From Bifidobacterium callimiconis (lineage in GTDB: Bacteria; Actinomycetota; Actinomycetes; Actinomycetales; Bifidobacteriaceae): a stretch of 64,000 nucleotides of DNA. Each line of letters opens with the position of its first letter. Within the stretch, counting starts at the first letter, position 1. The position numbers were made by a program, and so were the translations under genes. The notes below the pieces were generated by a model, which saw only the letters and a program-made list of their open reading frames with translations, ran no database searches and was not told the origin of the DNA. Shown here one piece after another: positions 1 to 9,593 of the stretch. The DNA is taken from positions 124,001 through 188,000 of the forward strand of contig NZ_QXGJ01000001.1 of assembly GCF_003952005.1 (NCBI RefSeq). Direction: 5' to 3'.

Positions 1-425
1 CCTGCGCCGGCGTCACGCAGACCCTGCACGGCTCGTGGCGGGCCGTCCCGCAGGCGTTGGCCGCCGGGCTTACGATCACCGGGCCGGCCGTGCTGACCGC
101 GATGAGCCTGTCCTCGCTGCTCGGCGCGATCCTGCCCATGATCGTCGCGCGCATCGCCGGCGTGCTCGCATGGTTCGCGCTCGTGTTCTCCTCGCCGATG
201 CTGCCCGTGCCGACCGTCAACGGCACCATCCTCAACGTGATCGGCGACGCCGTCGGCGCCGGATGGTTCGGACTCAAACCCGTCTACCCGGCCGCGGGAG
301 GCATCCTCGCGGTCACCGGCACGCCCGCCAACGCGGCCTTATCCCTGATCGCGCAGCTCGCCGCCGCCATACTACTCATGGCATTGGGCGGATGGTGCTC
401 GGCACGCCCACGCACGGCACGCTGA
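1..425 (+). CDS. C-terminal part of a membrane protein, probable ABC transporter permease (partial)
   Basis: The frame is open from the first bases of the window (codons in phase with base 3), so the gene begins upstream. About 140 residues are visible, with two or three hydrophobic segments (one starting near base 140 around 'MIVARIAGVLAWFALVFSS', another near base 340). Its stop lies 54 bases before an ABC ATPase gene on the same strand, which suggests it is the permease of the same exporter. No family motif is specific enough to name a substrate. The family call rests on the membrane segments and the neighbour only. Confidence 0.6.
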   Translation, partial: CAGVTQTLHGSWRAVPQALAAGLTITGPAVLTAMSLSSLLGAILPMIVARIAGVLAWFALVFSSPMLPVPTVNGTILNVIGDAVGAGWFGLKPVYPAAGGILAVTGTPANAALSLIAQLAAAILLMALGGWCSARPRTAR

Positions 426-478
426 ACAGCATCGGCGGAACCCTCATCGGAAACATCGACACGGGAAGGAAAAGCATC

Positions 479-1354
479 ATGTTCATCTCCATCAGCCATC
501 TGACCAAGGACTTCCCGAGGAAGCCCCGCGCACTGGACGACGTGACCTGCGACCTGCCGCACGGCATGGTCGGCCTGATCGGGCCGAACGGCGCCGGCAA
601 GACCACGCTCATGCGCATCCTCGCCGGCATCATCCGCCCCACGTCGGGCCAGGTGCTCATGGACGGCCACGATCTGAAGGACGCGAAAACCCGCCGCGCG
701 CTCAAACGCACGCTCGGCTACCTGCCGCAGGACATCGAACCCTACCCGCAGCTCACCCCGCTCGAATTCCTCGACTACGTGGGCGTCCTCAAAGGCATCG
801 ACGACACCCGGGAGCGCATGCGCCAGGCACGCGAGCTCATCGACCGGGTCGGACTCACGGACGTGGCCGACCGGCGCATCGGCGGCTTCTCCGGCGGCAT
901 GTGCCGCCGCGTCGGCATCGCCCAGGCTCTCATGGCGGATCCCCGGCTCATCATCGTGGACGAACCCACCGCCGGACTCGATCCCGAGGAACGCATGCGC
1001 TTCCGCACGCTGCTCGCCGGCCTCGGCGGCGAGCGCACCGTGATCCTGTCCACCCACATCCTCGACGACATCGCACAGACCTGCCCATACGTGTTCGTCC
1101 TGCGCCAGGGCCGCATCCGCTACGACGGGCCGACCGAACAACTCACCGGACACGCCGCGGGCCGCGTCTGGCTCACCCAGCCGGCCAACACCCCGCCACC
1201 CGCAGGCATGATCGTCGCCAACGCCGTCACCACCGCACGAGGCGTACGCTACCGCGTCATCACCGACAATCCGCCCGCCAACGCGCACCCCATGGAACCC
1301 ACATTGGAGGACGGCTACATGACCCTCATCGAGGAACACCCCGACCACCACTGA
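479..1354 (+). CDS. ABC transporter ATP-binding protein
   Basis: A 291-residue ATPase. Walker A is GPNGAGKT near residue 37, the signature motif is the variant GFSGGM, Walker B is LIIVDEPTAGLD, and the switch histidine lies in STHILDD. The frame is open far upstream, but ATG at 479 is preceded by a GGAAGGA ribosome site and begins the conserved fold, so this start is preferred. The domain is followed by about 80 residues without clear similarity, as in exporters of the CcmA/NatA type. It follows a probable permease and precedes a lipoprotein, so the three may form one export or resistance cassette. The substrate is unknown. Confidence 0.88.
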   Translation: MFISISHLTKDFPRKPRALDDVTCDLPHGMVGLIGPNGAGKTTLMRILAGIIRPTSGQVLMDGHDLKDAKTRRALKRTLGYLPQDIEPYPQLTPLEFLDYVGVLKGIDDTRERMRQARELIDRVGLTDVADRRIGGFSGGMCRRVGIAQALMADPRLIIVDEPTAGLDPEERMRFRTLLAGLGGERTVILSTHILDDIAQTCPYVFVLRQGRIRYDGPTEQLTGHAAGRVWLTQPANTPPPAGMIVANAVTTARGVRYRVITDNPPANAHPMEPTLEDGYMTLIEEHPDHH

Positions 1355-1407
1355 CGGCCGGAGAACCGGCAACCAAAACACCGCCGAACACGACAAAGGA
1401 AACCAGC

Positions 1408-1806
1408 ATGACCAACACGACACACGCCATCCGCACCATCACGGCCACCGGTCTCGCCGCCATCATGGCCCTGAGCCTGACCGCCTGCATGGACGGAATC
1501 AAGCACCCCGAAAACTACCCGACCGACGGCAGCAAAACAATCACCGCGACCAGCAACCCGCAGGACATCAGCGCCGACCAACTCGGCCACACATGGCCAC
1601 TCACCGTCGACCACGGCACCGTCAGCTGCACGCACGACACCAAAGGCGACCCCGTCATGCGCTTCACCGCACCCGACGGCACCCAATACGCCCTCAACCA
1701 GACCAGCGACAACAAGGACCTGCCCGACATCGACCAACTCCTCGCCAACGGCAAATCCACCGGCACCCTCACTAGCTTCGCCTTCACCGTCTGCGACGTG
1801 AAATGA
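1408..1806 (+). CDS. Small secreted lipoprotein, DUF2511-like
   Basis: A 132-residue protein with a signal peptide of about 28 residues ending in the lipobox LTAC, so it is probably lipid-anchored outside the membrane. The mature part contains two cysteines that could pair (SCTH and FTVCDVK) and resembles the DUF2511/YebY-type small extracytoplasmic domain. That resemblance comes from the pattern only. It starts 53 bases after the ABC ATPase gene with an AAAGGAAA ribosome site and is likely cotranscribed. The function is unknown. Confidence 0.75.
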   Translation: MTNTTHAIRTITATGLAAIMALSLTACMDGIKHPENYPTDGSKTITATSNPQDISADQLGHTWPLTVDHGTVSCTHDTKGDPVMRFTAPDGTQYALNQTSDNKDLPDIDQLLANGKSTGTLTSFAFTVCDVK

Positions 1807-1814
1807 ACAGCACA

Positions 1815-1833
1815 GCCCTCATGGTGAGAGGGC
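1815..1833. terminator. Weak hairpin between convergent genes
   Basis: GCCCTC and GAGGGC form a six-pair stem around a seven-base loop between the lipoprotein gene and the convergent PIN gene. There is no strong T-run, so it may be a weak bidirectional terminator. Confidence 0.35.
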
Positions 1834-1848
1834 GTTAAAACCGGACCC

Positions 1849-2418
1849 TTAGATTTGAGATTGCCCGTTCATCAGTCTGCGCATCATATGGGCGAATCCC
1901 GGCATGCCGGAATGTTCAAGCCGTTCCAGTTCTTCCCGCATGGTGCGCGGCGGATGCTTCTTTGATGCGACCAGTTCGGTCATGGCCTTGATCGCGCGTT
2001 CGGGATACGCCTCGGCGATACCGGTCAAAAACGCGTCAGGATGACGGGCGGATAATCCGATCTTGGCGAGTTGGTTCGCTGGGAAGTCTTTCAGATTGAA
2101 GGTGACGATCACGTCCGCATCCCCGTTATGGGCGGCGGCCGCCACATGCCGATCGCCGGCGTCCGGCAACACGACCTCACCGGTCAGTTCCGGAATGGAG
2201 GAGACAAGATAATACGGCTTGATATTGCGGATGGCGGACAGATAGCGGTCAACCCAAGCAGGGTCCTTGCCGAGATCATCGACGAATGCCCGGCGGGCTT
2301 CTTCAAGCACGTCGTCAGAGTATTCGGGGTCGAACAGGTGATGGTCGGCAAACGTGAGCAGCACATCCGTCAGCCAGGTGTGCGGGAAGATGTTCGCGTC
2401 GAGAAAAGCGACTACCAA
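1849..2418 (-). CDS. PIN-domain protein, probable toxin of a toxin-antitoxin pair
   Basis: About 189 residues. The PIN acidic residues are visible: D in VAFLDANIF near the start, and the later asparate/histidine block LPDAGDRHVAAAA and VIVTFNLKDFP. PIN proteins of this type cleave RNA. The frame is open further upstream, but that sequence overlaps the antitoxin gene out of phase. A TTG at 2418, six bases after a GAGAGGAA ribosome site, gives the usual PIN N-terminus and leaves 19 bases between the genes, so it was chosen. The preceding HTH gene is the presumed antitoxin. The RNA target is unknown. Confidence 0.8.
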   Translation of the reverse strand: MVVAFLDANIFPHTWLTDVLLTFADHHLFDPEYSDDVLEEARRAFVDDLGKDPAWVDRYLSAIRNIKPYYLVSSIPELTGEVVLPDAGDRHVAAAAHNGDADVIVTFNLKDFPANQLAKIGLSARHPDAFLTGIAEAYPERAIKAMTELVASKKHPPRTMREELERLEHSGMPGFAHMMRRLMNGQSQI

Positions 2419-2437
2419 CTCAAATTCCTCTCGTTTT

Positions 2438-2839
2438 TCAGCTATGACGAGCCAGATAGGCCGAGTAGTCGATGTCGTCCAATCCGCCTTGGCTGGCGGC
2501 CTCGCGCATGGCCTCCAACGCCTCGTGGCCGTGGGATTCCGATTTGTCGCGGTAGGCGATGACCTGTGCTCGGGAAACCATGCGGTTGCCTTTCGCACCG
2601 TAGCGGACGAACGGAATCTCGCCGGCGTCAAGCATGCGCGCGACGGTCTTCGCTGATACGCCGAGAATCTGAGCGGCCTCGCCGGTGGTGATCATTTCGG
2701 TTGAATCGTCGTGCACGATGGCCGCGAACGCGCGACGCAGCTCCTCCGCATCCAACGGATACGCCCTGCCATCACCCGTGGTGATGTATGCGGAGCCTTT
2801 GCCGATCTGGGAAATGGGGATCGCCTTGAATGCGGTCAT
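2438..2839 (-). CDS. Helix-turn-helix antitoxin, excisionase (MerR-like) DNA-binding type
   Basis: A 133-residue protein with an excisionase-family helix-turn-helix at about residues 48-95 (EMITTGEAAQILGVSAKTV followed by a short wing and an arginine-rich recognition part). An AAGGAACTGCC ribosome site precedes the ATG. It lies directly upstream of a PIN-domain gene, the standard layout of a toxin-antitoxin operon in which the HTH protein neutralises the nuclease and represses the pair. That role is inferred from family and context. Confidence 0.8.
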   Translation of the reverse strand: MTAFKAIPISQIGKGSAYITTGDGRAYPLDAEELRRAFAAIVHDDSTEMITTGEAAQILGVSAKTVARMLDAGEIPFVRYGAKGNRMVSRAQVIAYRDKSESHGHEALEAMREAASQGGLDDIDYSAYLARHS

Positions 2840-2928
2840 GGCAGTTCCTTTCCTGAAGCCTTATGTTCAGCCTACCCCAGACCAGACATTTCGGCAATAT
2901 CGGACATATCGGACAATCAGCCGATTAG

Positions 2929-3666
2929 TTACGCCGCGTATGGAATGCCGATCTGCGTTGAATGCCGCGCGGCCCAGACGATGAGACGGACGCGGTTGAT
3001 TTGACCGGTTTTCCTGAGGATGTTGCCGATGTGGGTTTTGACGGTGGATACGCTGATGCCCAGGCTCTCGGCGATCTGGTCGTTGGAGTCGCCTTGGACG
3101 ACGCGGGCAAGAACGTCGTGCTCCCGGTTGGTGAAATCGGGAAGATCGTCGTTCCTCTCATCCGAGGTTTCGCCATCGTCCGCGGATACCATCACCGGTG
3201 CCGACGTCTGGACGGAACCGGTGGCGAGACGCCGGTTGAGGCGGTTCATGGTGGTGGTGTCCATGACGGTGTTGCCCGAGACGGTGGCACGTATGGCGTC
3301 GAGGAACCGTTCGGCGTTGGTGTTTTTGAGAAGGAAGCCATTGGCTCCGGCGTCGAGCATGCCTATGGCGTAGTTGTCGGTGCCGTATGAGGTCAGTCCG
3401 ATGATGCGTGTTTCCGGCAGATCGTGGATGATGGTGCGTGTGGTTTGGATGCCGTCGAGTCCGGGCATGCGCACGTCCATGAGGATCACGTCCGGTTTGG
3501 CCTGTCGGGCCGTGCGTATCGCGGTTTCGCCGTCCGTGGCCGTGACGATGACGCTCATGTCGGGCTGTGCGTCGATGATGCGTGCGAATCCGTCGAGGAT
3601 CAGCGTCTGGTTGTCGACCAGCATCACGCGAATGGGCCGTGTCCCGTGCATATTCGTCATCGTCAT
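2929..3666 (-). CDS. Two-component response regulator, NarL/LuxR type
   Basis: A 245-residue regulator. The receiver domain covers about residues 12-130 with the phospho-acceptor aspartate in DVILMDVRMPG, the threonine/serine switch in IGLTSYG and the lysine in FLLKN. A LuxR-type helix-turn-helix lies at about 175-235 (LTNRE-like FTNREHDVLARVVQG, then SVSTVKTHIGNILRK). Its start overlaps the stop of the kinase gene by four bases, so the two are translationally coupled. The divergent ABC transporter at 5085-8407 is the likely target, a common arrangement for antimicrobial-peptide sensing. That target is an inference. Confidence 0.93.
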   Translation of the reverse strand: MTMTNMHGTRPIRVMLVDNQTLILDGFARIIDAQPDMSVIVTATDGETAIRTARQAKPDVILMDVRMPGLDGIQTTRTIIHDLPETRIIGLTSYGTDNYAIGMLDAGANGFLLKNTNAERFLDAIRATVSGNTVMDTTTMNRLNRRLATGSVQTSAPVMVSADDGETSDERNDDLPDFTNREHDVLARVVQGDSNDQIAESLGISVSTVKTHIGNILRKTGQINRVRLIVWAARHSTQIGIPYAA

Positions 3667-4841
3667 TGTTGCCGTTCTCCTTGCCTGTGTCCGTCGGCCG
3701 TCTCGCCGAATGCCGCCGCCAACGGTTCCCGCTGATGATGCAACGGCCAGACGGCATCAATCGAATAGAGCCCATCCGTCATGCTGACGCTGGCGCGGCC
3801 ATCGTATTGTTCGCACCTCCACCGAATGCCGTCAAGACCGTGTCCGTGTCGTTGTCGTTCGGTGACATCGGTGTGTGTGAGAGACGTATACGGGTTTTCG
3901 CAGTGCAGTCGTATATCGTCGCCGGTGATGGTCAGGGACAGGTCGACGCAGCGGGGTTGCGCGTAGCGCAGCGCGTTGGTCAGACATTCCTCGGCCACCC
4001 GGTACACGGCGTGGGACAGTCCCGTCGGCAGATACGGCGATTGCGTATACTCCTGGTGCAGGTCGATGACCAGCCCCTGCTTCCGGTATCCGGCGATGAG
4101 ATCGTCGAACTGGTTGAGCGTGGGTTCCGGCAAGCGGTCTTCTTTCGTGTTGTCGGATAGCAGGGCCCGCAGATCGGCGACGGCCTCGCGTGAGGCTTGG
4201 GAGATGTCCGCGAACACCGTGCGCGCTGTGGAATCGGCGGTGGTTGTTCTGCCGCTTTCGGCCTGGACGGTGATGCCGGTGAGCGTGTGGGCGAGGATGT
4301 CGTGCATCTCGTGGTTGATGCGCATGCGTTCCTCCAAGACGGCCAGTCGCGCACGCATGTCGCTGTCACGTTCGGCCATGATCCGTCGTTCCTCCTCCGC
4401 CTCAAGTCTCATGTCCTTGACGCGGTTGAGCCGGCCCGCCTGCCATGCGGCCAGCATCAGACTGCCCGCGAACAGTCCTGCCACGGGCATCGTCCAATCC
4501 GTCGAGCGGATGATCGCCAGATGCAAGCCGAACGCGACGACGGGCAGCAGACATGACGCCAGACCAACCAGCCGGCAATGCTTCGCCCGACTCGCCCCGC
4601 ACAGGAACGCGGATACTACTGCCATGAGCTGGCCGATCAACGTGAACGAACCATAGACTGTCGTGTAGGCGAAGGGAACAATGGCAGTCAATACGGCGAA
4701 TACGGTGAACCGCCGTCTCATGAACACGCTGGAGGCGCCGGCCACGCTCGCCCATATCCAATCGCCCATGCCCGCCGCACCGAACAGTATGCACAGCAGC
4801 ACGCCGAACAGGGCGATCGCATCCTCTGTACGAACCTTCAT
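3663..4841 (-). CDS. Sensor histidine kinase, HisKA_3/NarX-like
   Basis: About 392 residues from the ATG at 4841, which begins the first membrane segment; longer open sequence upstream is not protein-like. Five or six hydrophobic segments fill residues 5-150, then a coiled linker, then the dimerisation helix with the phospho-accepting histidine in NHEMHDILAHTLTG. A degenerate HATPase domain follows with an N-box at EECLTNALRYA and a G-box at GHGLDGIRWR. It is the partner of the response regulator that overlaps its stop codon. The signal is unknown. Many short-sensor kinases next to FtsX-type ABC pairs respond to cell-envelope peptides. Confidence 0.9.
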   Translation of the reverse strand: MKVRTEDAIALFGVLLCILFGAAGMGDWIWASVAGASSVFMRRRFTVFAVLTAIVPFAYTTVYGSFTLIGQLMAVVSAFLCGASRAKHCRLVGLASCLLPVVAFGLHLAIIRSTDWTMPVAGLFAGSLMLAAWQAGRLNRVKDMRLEAEEERRIMAERDSDMRARLAVLEERMRINHEMHDILAHTLTGITVQAESGRTTTADSTARTVFADISQASREAVADLRALLSDNTKEDRLPEPTLNQFDDLIAGYRKQGLVIDLHQEYTQSPYLPTGLSHAVYRVAEECLTNALRYAQPRCVDLSLTITGDDIRLHCENPYTSLTHTDVTERQRHGHGLDGIRWRCEQYDGRASVSMTDGLYSIDAVWPLHHQREPLAAAFGETADGHRQGERQQ

Positions 4842-5084
4842 GCCAACGACGTTACCCGTGCCGGTTGGCCGATACCATGATTCGCAATGATGGTTTCCCG
4901 CATCCTCATCCCACGGGAGTTCATACCCAGGTACCATACGGCTCGTACTTCGGTGCCATGCGCATGGAACGTGATCCGTTCGGACGATACCCCGCACGAT
5001 TCCGTCCCCGTAGGTTGATTGTGTGCATGGACGATCCGACGTACCGGCAGCCGAATCATCCGCGGAACACAGGAAGGGGCTGGC

Positions 5085-5876
5085 ATGACAGGCATAACAG
5101 GAACGAGCACCGGCATGACCGCGTATCCGGCGGCGGTCGAGGCGCTTGACGTGCGCAAGACGTACGGTTCCGGCGTGGCCGAGACGGTTGCGGTGGCGGA
5201 CATCACGGCCCGGTTCGAGAAGGGCAGGTTCACTGCGATTGTGGGACCGTCCGGTTCGGGCAAGACCACGTTGCTACATCTGCTGGCGGGTTTGGATACG
5301 CCGACTTCCGGCCGGGTGGTCATCGACGGCACGGATATTTCGACGTTGTCGGATGACGAGCTGTCCGATCTGCGGCGTGACCGGATCGGGTTCATCTTTC
5401 AGGATTTCAACCTACTGCCGTATCTGACGGCGGAGCAGAACATCGAGCTGCCGTTCACGCTGCGCGGTAGGCATCCGGACCGGCAGGCCATACGGGGGAT
5501 CGCGCGTGAGCTGGGCATCGAGAATCGGCTTGATCACAAGCCGCGGGAGATGAGCGGTGGGCAACGGCAGCGCGTGGCGGTCGCCCGCGCGCTGGCCGGG
5601 AATCCCGCGGTGGTGTTCGCGGACGAGCCGACCGGCGCACTGGATGTGAAGTCGTCGCGCCAGTTGCTGGCGATTTTGCGGGATATGGCGTCGCGTCGTG
5701 GGCAGACGATCGTGATGGTCACGCATGACCCGAACGCCGCCGCCTATGCCGACCGGGCGCTCGTGGTGCGCGACGGGCTGATCGCCGCGGACATCGCGCA
5801 TCCGGCCGCGGTGGACGTGGTGCGAGTGCTCGAGCAAAGCGCCGAACCGGCGAACACGGAAGCGGGCGTGCGATGA
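5085..5876 (+). CDS. ABC transporter ATP-binding protein, MacB/LolD type
   Basis: A 263-residue ATPase with Walker A GPSGSGKTT, Q-loop FIFQDFNLLPYLT, signature EMSGGQRQRVAVARAL, Walker B VVFADEPTGALD and switch histidine VTHDP. The ATG at 5085 follows an AGGAAGGGG ribosome site; upstream in-frame sequence is not conserved in style. It overlaps the permease gene by four bases (ATGA). Members of this group power mechanotransmission through FtsX-like permeases and do not transport through a classical channel. The gene is divergent from the two-component genes and is probably under their control. Confidence 0.92.
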   Translation: MTGITGTSTGMTAYPAAVEALDVRKTYGSGVAETVAVADITARFEKGRFTAIVGPSGSGKTTLLHLLAGLDTPTSGRVVIDGTDISTLSDDELSDLRRDRIGFIFQDFNLLPYLTAEQNIELPFTLRGRHPDRQAIRGIARELGIENRLDHKPREMSGGQRQRVAVARALAGNPAVVFADEPTGALDVKSSRQLLAILRDMASRRGQTIVMVTHDPNAAAYADRALVVRDGLIAADIAHPAAVDVVRVLEQSAEPANTEAGVR

Positions 5877-8407
5877 TCCGGGTGGCATGGGCGCAGATCA
5901 AGCATTCTCCATCCCGACTGCTCGCCGTCCTGTTGGCGGTGGTCCTGTCGGCGGCGATGCTGGCGGGCACGGTCGTGTTCCAAGGCACGTCCACCGCGAG
6001 CATGGCCACGGTCACGGCCGCGCCGTTGAAGCCGGTGGACGTCATCATCGACCCCGGCGACACCGACGTGAAATCATTGAAGCCCTCGTGGGCCGAGGAC
6101 GTGCTCACCAAGGCGCGTATCAACGACAAGGTGAAGGCGACGGCACCGTATTATGCGGCCACGGTCACCGCATACGGCACGGATGCGCGCGGCACGGCGA
6201 ACGTGTATTCCGTCTCCAGCGACCCGTCCCTGCGCTGGTTCGGACTGGAAGCCGGCGACTGGCCACGGTCCGCCGACCAGATCGTCATCTCGCAGGATAC
6301 AGCCGACAAGCTCGGCGTGAACGTTGGGGGCACGGTCACGTTGAAATCATCCGACGGGACGAAACATGTGGTGACGGTCAGCGGTGTCAGTGATGTGCGG
6401 TTCAAGCCGATGACCGGCACCGACTACGCGATCTACGCCGACCCGACGTACTTCGGCGACGCGACGCCGGGCGAACTGTTCGTCAAACTCAACGACCCCT
6501 CCGACGTCGATTCGGTCGCCCAACGTCTTGCGGCGGCGGCCAGAGCGGATGGCGTCACGGCGGCCACGGGCGCGGAGATGATCCGGCAGGCGTCGGCAAT
6601 GATGGCCGGCGGCAGCACGCAGCTGACCGTGATCATGGCGGTGTTCGCCGTCATCGCCCTGCTCTGCGCGATGATGGTGATCTCCAGCACCTACCGGACG
6701 TTGATCGCGCAGCGCACGCGGGACATCGCCATGCTGCGCCTGATCGGAGCACGCAGAGCGAACATTCGTTCGCTCGTGCTGTCCGAAGCGCTGATCACCG
6801 CCATAGCCGGCACGATTATCGGCGCCCTGATCGGCATGGGCGGCGGATACGCGGCCATGACGGTGATGGGGCAAGCGTTCGGCGGATTCGCCGCCAACCC
6901 GCTCCTGCTGTCGGGAACGCTGCTGCTGACCGTTGCGGCCACGGTATCGACCGCATGGACGACCGTGCGCCACGCCACGCGCATCCCACCCATCCAGGCA
7001 TTGGACGGAGTGGCACAGCCCGGCAGCGGAAACAACGACGTGAAGGCGGGTGGCAGGACGCATAACGGCAGTGTTCCGTGCATCGTGTTCGGCGCAGTGT
7101 GCGCGATCGCCGGCATCGCGTCGCTGTGGATCGGGGCGACCGGCTTCCACATGCCCGTCGCGTTGGTTGGCGGAATCGCCTTGGCACTCGGATTGGTACT
7201 CGCCCTGCCCGGACTTGTCGCGATGCTCATGCCCGCCATCGGTGCGGCATTGTCCGTATGCGGGCTGGCGGGCAAACTGGCCGCGGCGAGTCTGACGGCG
7301 AACGCGCGGCGCGCGGGCGGCACCGTCACCGCGGTCGCGTTCGGCATCAGCCTGATCGCCGCGCTCTCCTCGGCCGCGGCCACCGGCACCGCCACTATCA
7401 ACGCCGACCTCGACCACCGCTACCCGGTCAGCGCCGCCCTCTACACGCCGGACGGCAATGCGCTCTCCGACAAGGTCCTGCAGCATGTCAGCGAAATCAC
7501 CGACGCGCGAGGCTCCTACCCGATACACACCATCGCCATCGATCAAACGCCGGACGGGGCGAAAACCACGCCCCGGATACTCGACGTCATCCCCGACAAG
7601 GCCGCCGCCGTCTTCGCCAAGGACGACCAGTGGCACGCCGGCGAGACGAACGGCTTGCCGGTCGCGCTCGTCCACCCGCGTTACATGAGCGCCATAGGCA
7701 TCAGGGAAGGCGATACGCTCACGTTCACCGTCGCCGGTGTTCCCGTCACGGTCAGGGCGCACGCCTCGCAGCTCACCGAATCGCCGAAACTCGCGGTCAT
7801 CATCACCGACAGCCAACTCGCCGCACTACCACACGCCGACGCCATCGAACCGGCATTGAAGACCAGCATGATCTGGTTCAAGACCAAGCCCAATATCGAC
7901 CGAGCCAAACTCGCCGGCCAAGTCAACCGACTGGCCGTGGCCGACCCGAACGCCACGGTCGGAGGCGGCATCGCCGAAAGCAACGACATCCTCAACGTGC
8001 TCAACATGCTGCTCATGCTCTCCTACGCGATGCTCGCCATCACCGTCATCATCAGCCTGACCGGACTCGCCAACCAGCTCGCCTTGTCTGTCATCGAACG
8101 CACCAACGAGATCAGCATGCTACGCGCGCTCGGCACCAGACGCGGTGTCATCCGCACGGAAATCGCCATCGAAGCGGTGACCCTGACCATCATCGGCACC
8201 CTTATCGGACTGCTTGTCGGATTGCCGCTCGGTGTTGCCGGCATCAAAGCCCAGATCGGCGGCATGACCGGCCAGTTCACCACGCAGCTGCCGTGGACGC
8301 AGATCGGCGTGCTCATCCCCGTCATCCTCATGGCGGCGTTCCTCGCCGCGGCCATCCCCGCGCGCAACGCCACCCGAATACAACCAGCACAAGGCCTCAC
8401 GCATTAG
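5873..8407 (+). CDS. FtsX/MacB-like ABC permease
   Basis: An 844-residue permease with two copies of the FtsX repeat: an N-terminal membrane helix at about residues 15-35, an extracytoplasmic domain, three helices near 240-375, four or so helices near 395-500 with a second extracytoplasmic part, and a C-terminal three-helix FtsX block near 700-840 (the repeat 'RDIAMLRLIGARR' at about 278 and 'NEISMLRALGTRR' at about 745). This architecture is common in exporters or resistance pumps for antimicrobial peptides in actinobacteria. It overlaps its ATPase gene by four bases and is followed by a strong hairpin terminator. Confidence 0.92.
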   Translation: MIRVAWAQIKHSPSRLLAVLLAVVLSAAMLAGTVVFQGTSTASMATVTAAPLKPVDVIIDPGDTDVKSLKPSWAEDVLTKARINDKVKATAPYYAATVTAYGTDARGTANVYSVSSDPSLRWFGLEAGDWPRSADQIVISQDTADKLGVNVGGTVTLKSSDGTKHVVTVSGVSDVRFKPMTGTDYAIYADPTYFGDATPGELFVKLNDPSDVDSVAQRLAAAARADGVTAATGAEMIRQASAMMAGGSTQLTVIMAVFAVIALLCAMMVISSTYRTLIAQRTRDIAMLRLIGARRANIRSLVLSEALITAIAGTIIGALIGMGGGYAAMTVMGQAFGGFAANPLLLSGTLLLTVAATVSTAWTTVRHATRIPPIQALDGVAQPGSGNNDVKAGGRTHNGSVPCIVFGAVCAIAGIASLWIGATGFHMPVALVGGIALALGLVLALPGLVAMLMPAIGAALSVCGLAGKLAAASLTANARRAGGTVTAVAFGISLIAALSSAAATGTATINADLDHRYPVSAALYTPDGNALSDKVLQHVSEITDARGSYPIHTIAIDQTPDGAKTTPRILDVIPDKAAAVFAKDDQWHAGETNGLPVALVHPRYMSAIGIREGDTLTFTVAGVPVTVRAHASQLTESPKLAVIITDSQLAALPHADAIEPALKTSMIWFKTKPNIDRAKLAGQVNRLAVADPNATVGGGIAESNDILNVLNMLLMLSYAMLAITVIISLTGLANQLALSVIERTNEISMLRALGTRRGVIRTEIAIEAVTLTIIGTLIGLLVGLPLGVAGIKAQIGGMTGQFTTQLPWTQIGVLIPVILMAAFLAAAIPARNATRIQPAQGLTH

Positions 8408-8412
8408 AAAAG

Positions 8413-8442
8413 CCCGCCGGCCGTATACATGCGGCCGGCAGG
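8413..8442. terminator. Bidirectional terminator hairpin
   Basis: A GC-rich stem (CCGCCGGCCG against CGGCCGGCAGG) around TATACATG lies between the stop of the permease gene and the stop of the convergent methyltransferase gene. It is followed by TTT on the plus strand and by CTTTT on the minus strand, so it can serve both genes. Confidence 0.8.
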
Positions 8443-8471
8443 TTTCCTCGGCAATCACTGGCAATCGGCGA

Positions 8472-9593
8472 TCAGTCGCCCCACACCTCGTCGGCGATGG
8501 ACTTGACGAGGGCGATCTTGGCCCACTGCTGGTCCTCGGTGAGCTTGTTACCCTCCTCGGTGGACGCGAAGCCGCACTGCGTGGACAGGCACAGGCGCTC
8601 GAGCGGCACATACTGCGCGGCCTCCTCGATGCGGGCCTTGATCACGGCCGGGTCCTCAAGCTCGGGGGTCTTCGACGTGATCAGGCCGAGCACCACCTTC
8701 TTGTCGTCGGACAGTTCGGCGAGCGGCGCGAAGTCGCCGGAACGGTCGTCGTCGAACTCCAAGTAGTAGGCGTGCACGTTCTCCTTGCCGAACAGGTTCG
8801 CAGCCACGGGCGCGTAGCCGCCGGAGGACAGCCACGTGGAGTGGAAGTTGCCGCGGCACACGTGCGTGTTGATCACCAGGTCGGCGGGCTGGCCGTCGAT
8901 CACCGCGTTGATGATGTCGAGGTTCTGCTGCTGCAGGCGTTCGGCGTCCTCGTCGCTCCAGCCCAGGCGCTCGCGCACGGCCGGATCGCACAGGCGGGTC
9001 CACGTGCAGTCGTCGAACTGGACGTTGCGGCATCCGGCCGCGTACAGTTCGGCGATGGTCTGACGGTACGCCTTGACGATGTCGACGGCCAGCTCCTCGT
9101 CGGTGGCGTAGAACTCGTCGTACGGGTAGGCGGCCTTGTTGCCGGTGAGCACGAACAGGGTCTGCGCGGGCGACGGCATGGTCTGACGGGCCACGGTGTT
9201 CTCGTCCTCGAACTGCTTGACGAACTTGAAGTGCTCGACGAACGGATGGTTGTGGCCGTCGAGCCTGCCGGTCACGGCGGCGGTGTCGGCGGGGGTCACC
9301 TCGTCGTGGAAGGCGACGCGGTGGGCGGCGGCCTTGTGCTCCACGCCGGCGAAGCCCCACATGAAGTCGAAGTGCCACCAGCGGCGGCGGAACTCGCCGT
9401 CGGTGATCACGTGCAGGCCGGCCTGCTTCTGCCTGGCGATCAGGTTCTCGATGGCCTTGTCCTCGACGGCCTTGAGCGCCGCCGCGTCGATCGTGCCGGC
9501 CTCGTAGTCCGCGCGGGCCTGCTTGAGGGCCTCGGGGCGCAGGTAGCTGCCCACCACGTCGGCGTGGAATGGTGCGTTGCTCGCGTATGCCAT
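8472..9593 (-). CDS. Cobalamin-independent methionine synthase-like protein (MetE C-domain family, YxjG/YxjH type)
   Basis: A 373-residue protein of the single-domain MetE family. The barrel motif begins with DVVGSYLRPEAL, contains ITDGEFRRRWWHFDFMWGF, QFDDCTWTRLCD and THVCRGNFHS, and ends with LSTQCGFAS, which supplies the zinc-binding His, Glu and Cys residues typical of the family. The ATG at 9593 follows a CGGAGA ribosome site. Such proteins transfer methyl groups to homocysteine or related thiols; the exact methyl donor is not known for this group. It appears to be a single-gene unit with a terminator on its 3' side. Confidence 0.88.
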   Translation of the reverse strand: MAYASNAPFHADVVGSYLRPEALKQARADYEAGTIDAAALKAVEDKAIENLIARQKQAGLHVITDGEFRRRWWHFDFMWGFAGVEHKAAAHRVAFHDEVTPADTAAVTGRLDGHNHPFVEHFKFVKQFEDENTVARQTMPSPAQTLFVLTGNKAAYPYDEFYATDEELAVDIVKAYRQTIAELYAAGCRNVQFDDCTWTRLCDPAVRERLGWSDEDAERLQQQNLDIINAVIDGQPADLVINTHVCRGNFHSTWLSSGGYAPVAANLFGKENVHAYYLEFDDDRSGDFAPLAELSDDKKVVLGLITSKTPELEDPAVIKARIEEAAQYVPLERLCLSTQCGFASTEEGNKLTEDQQWAKIALVKSIADEVWGD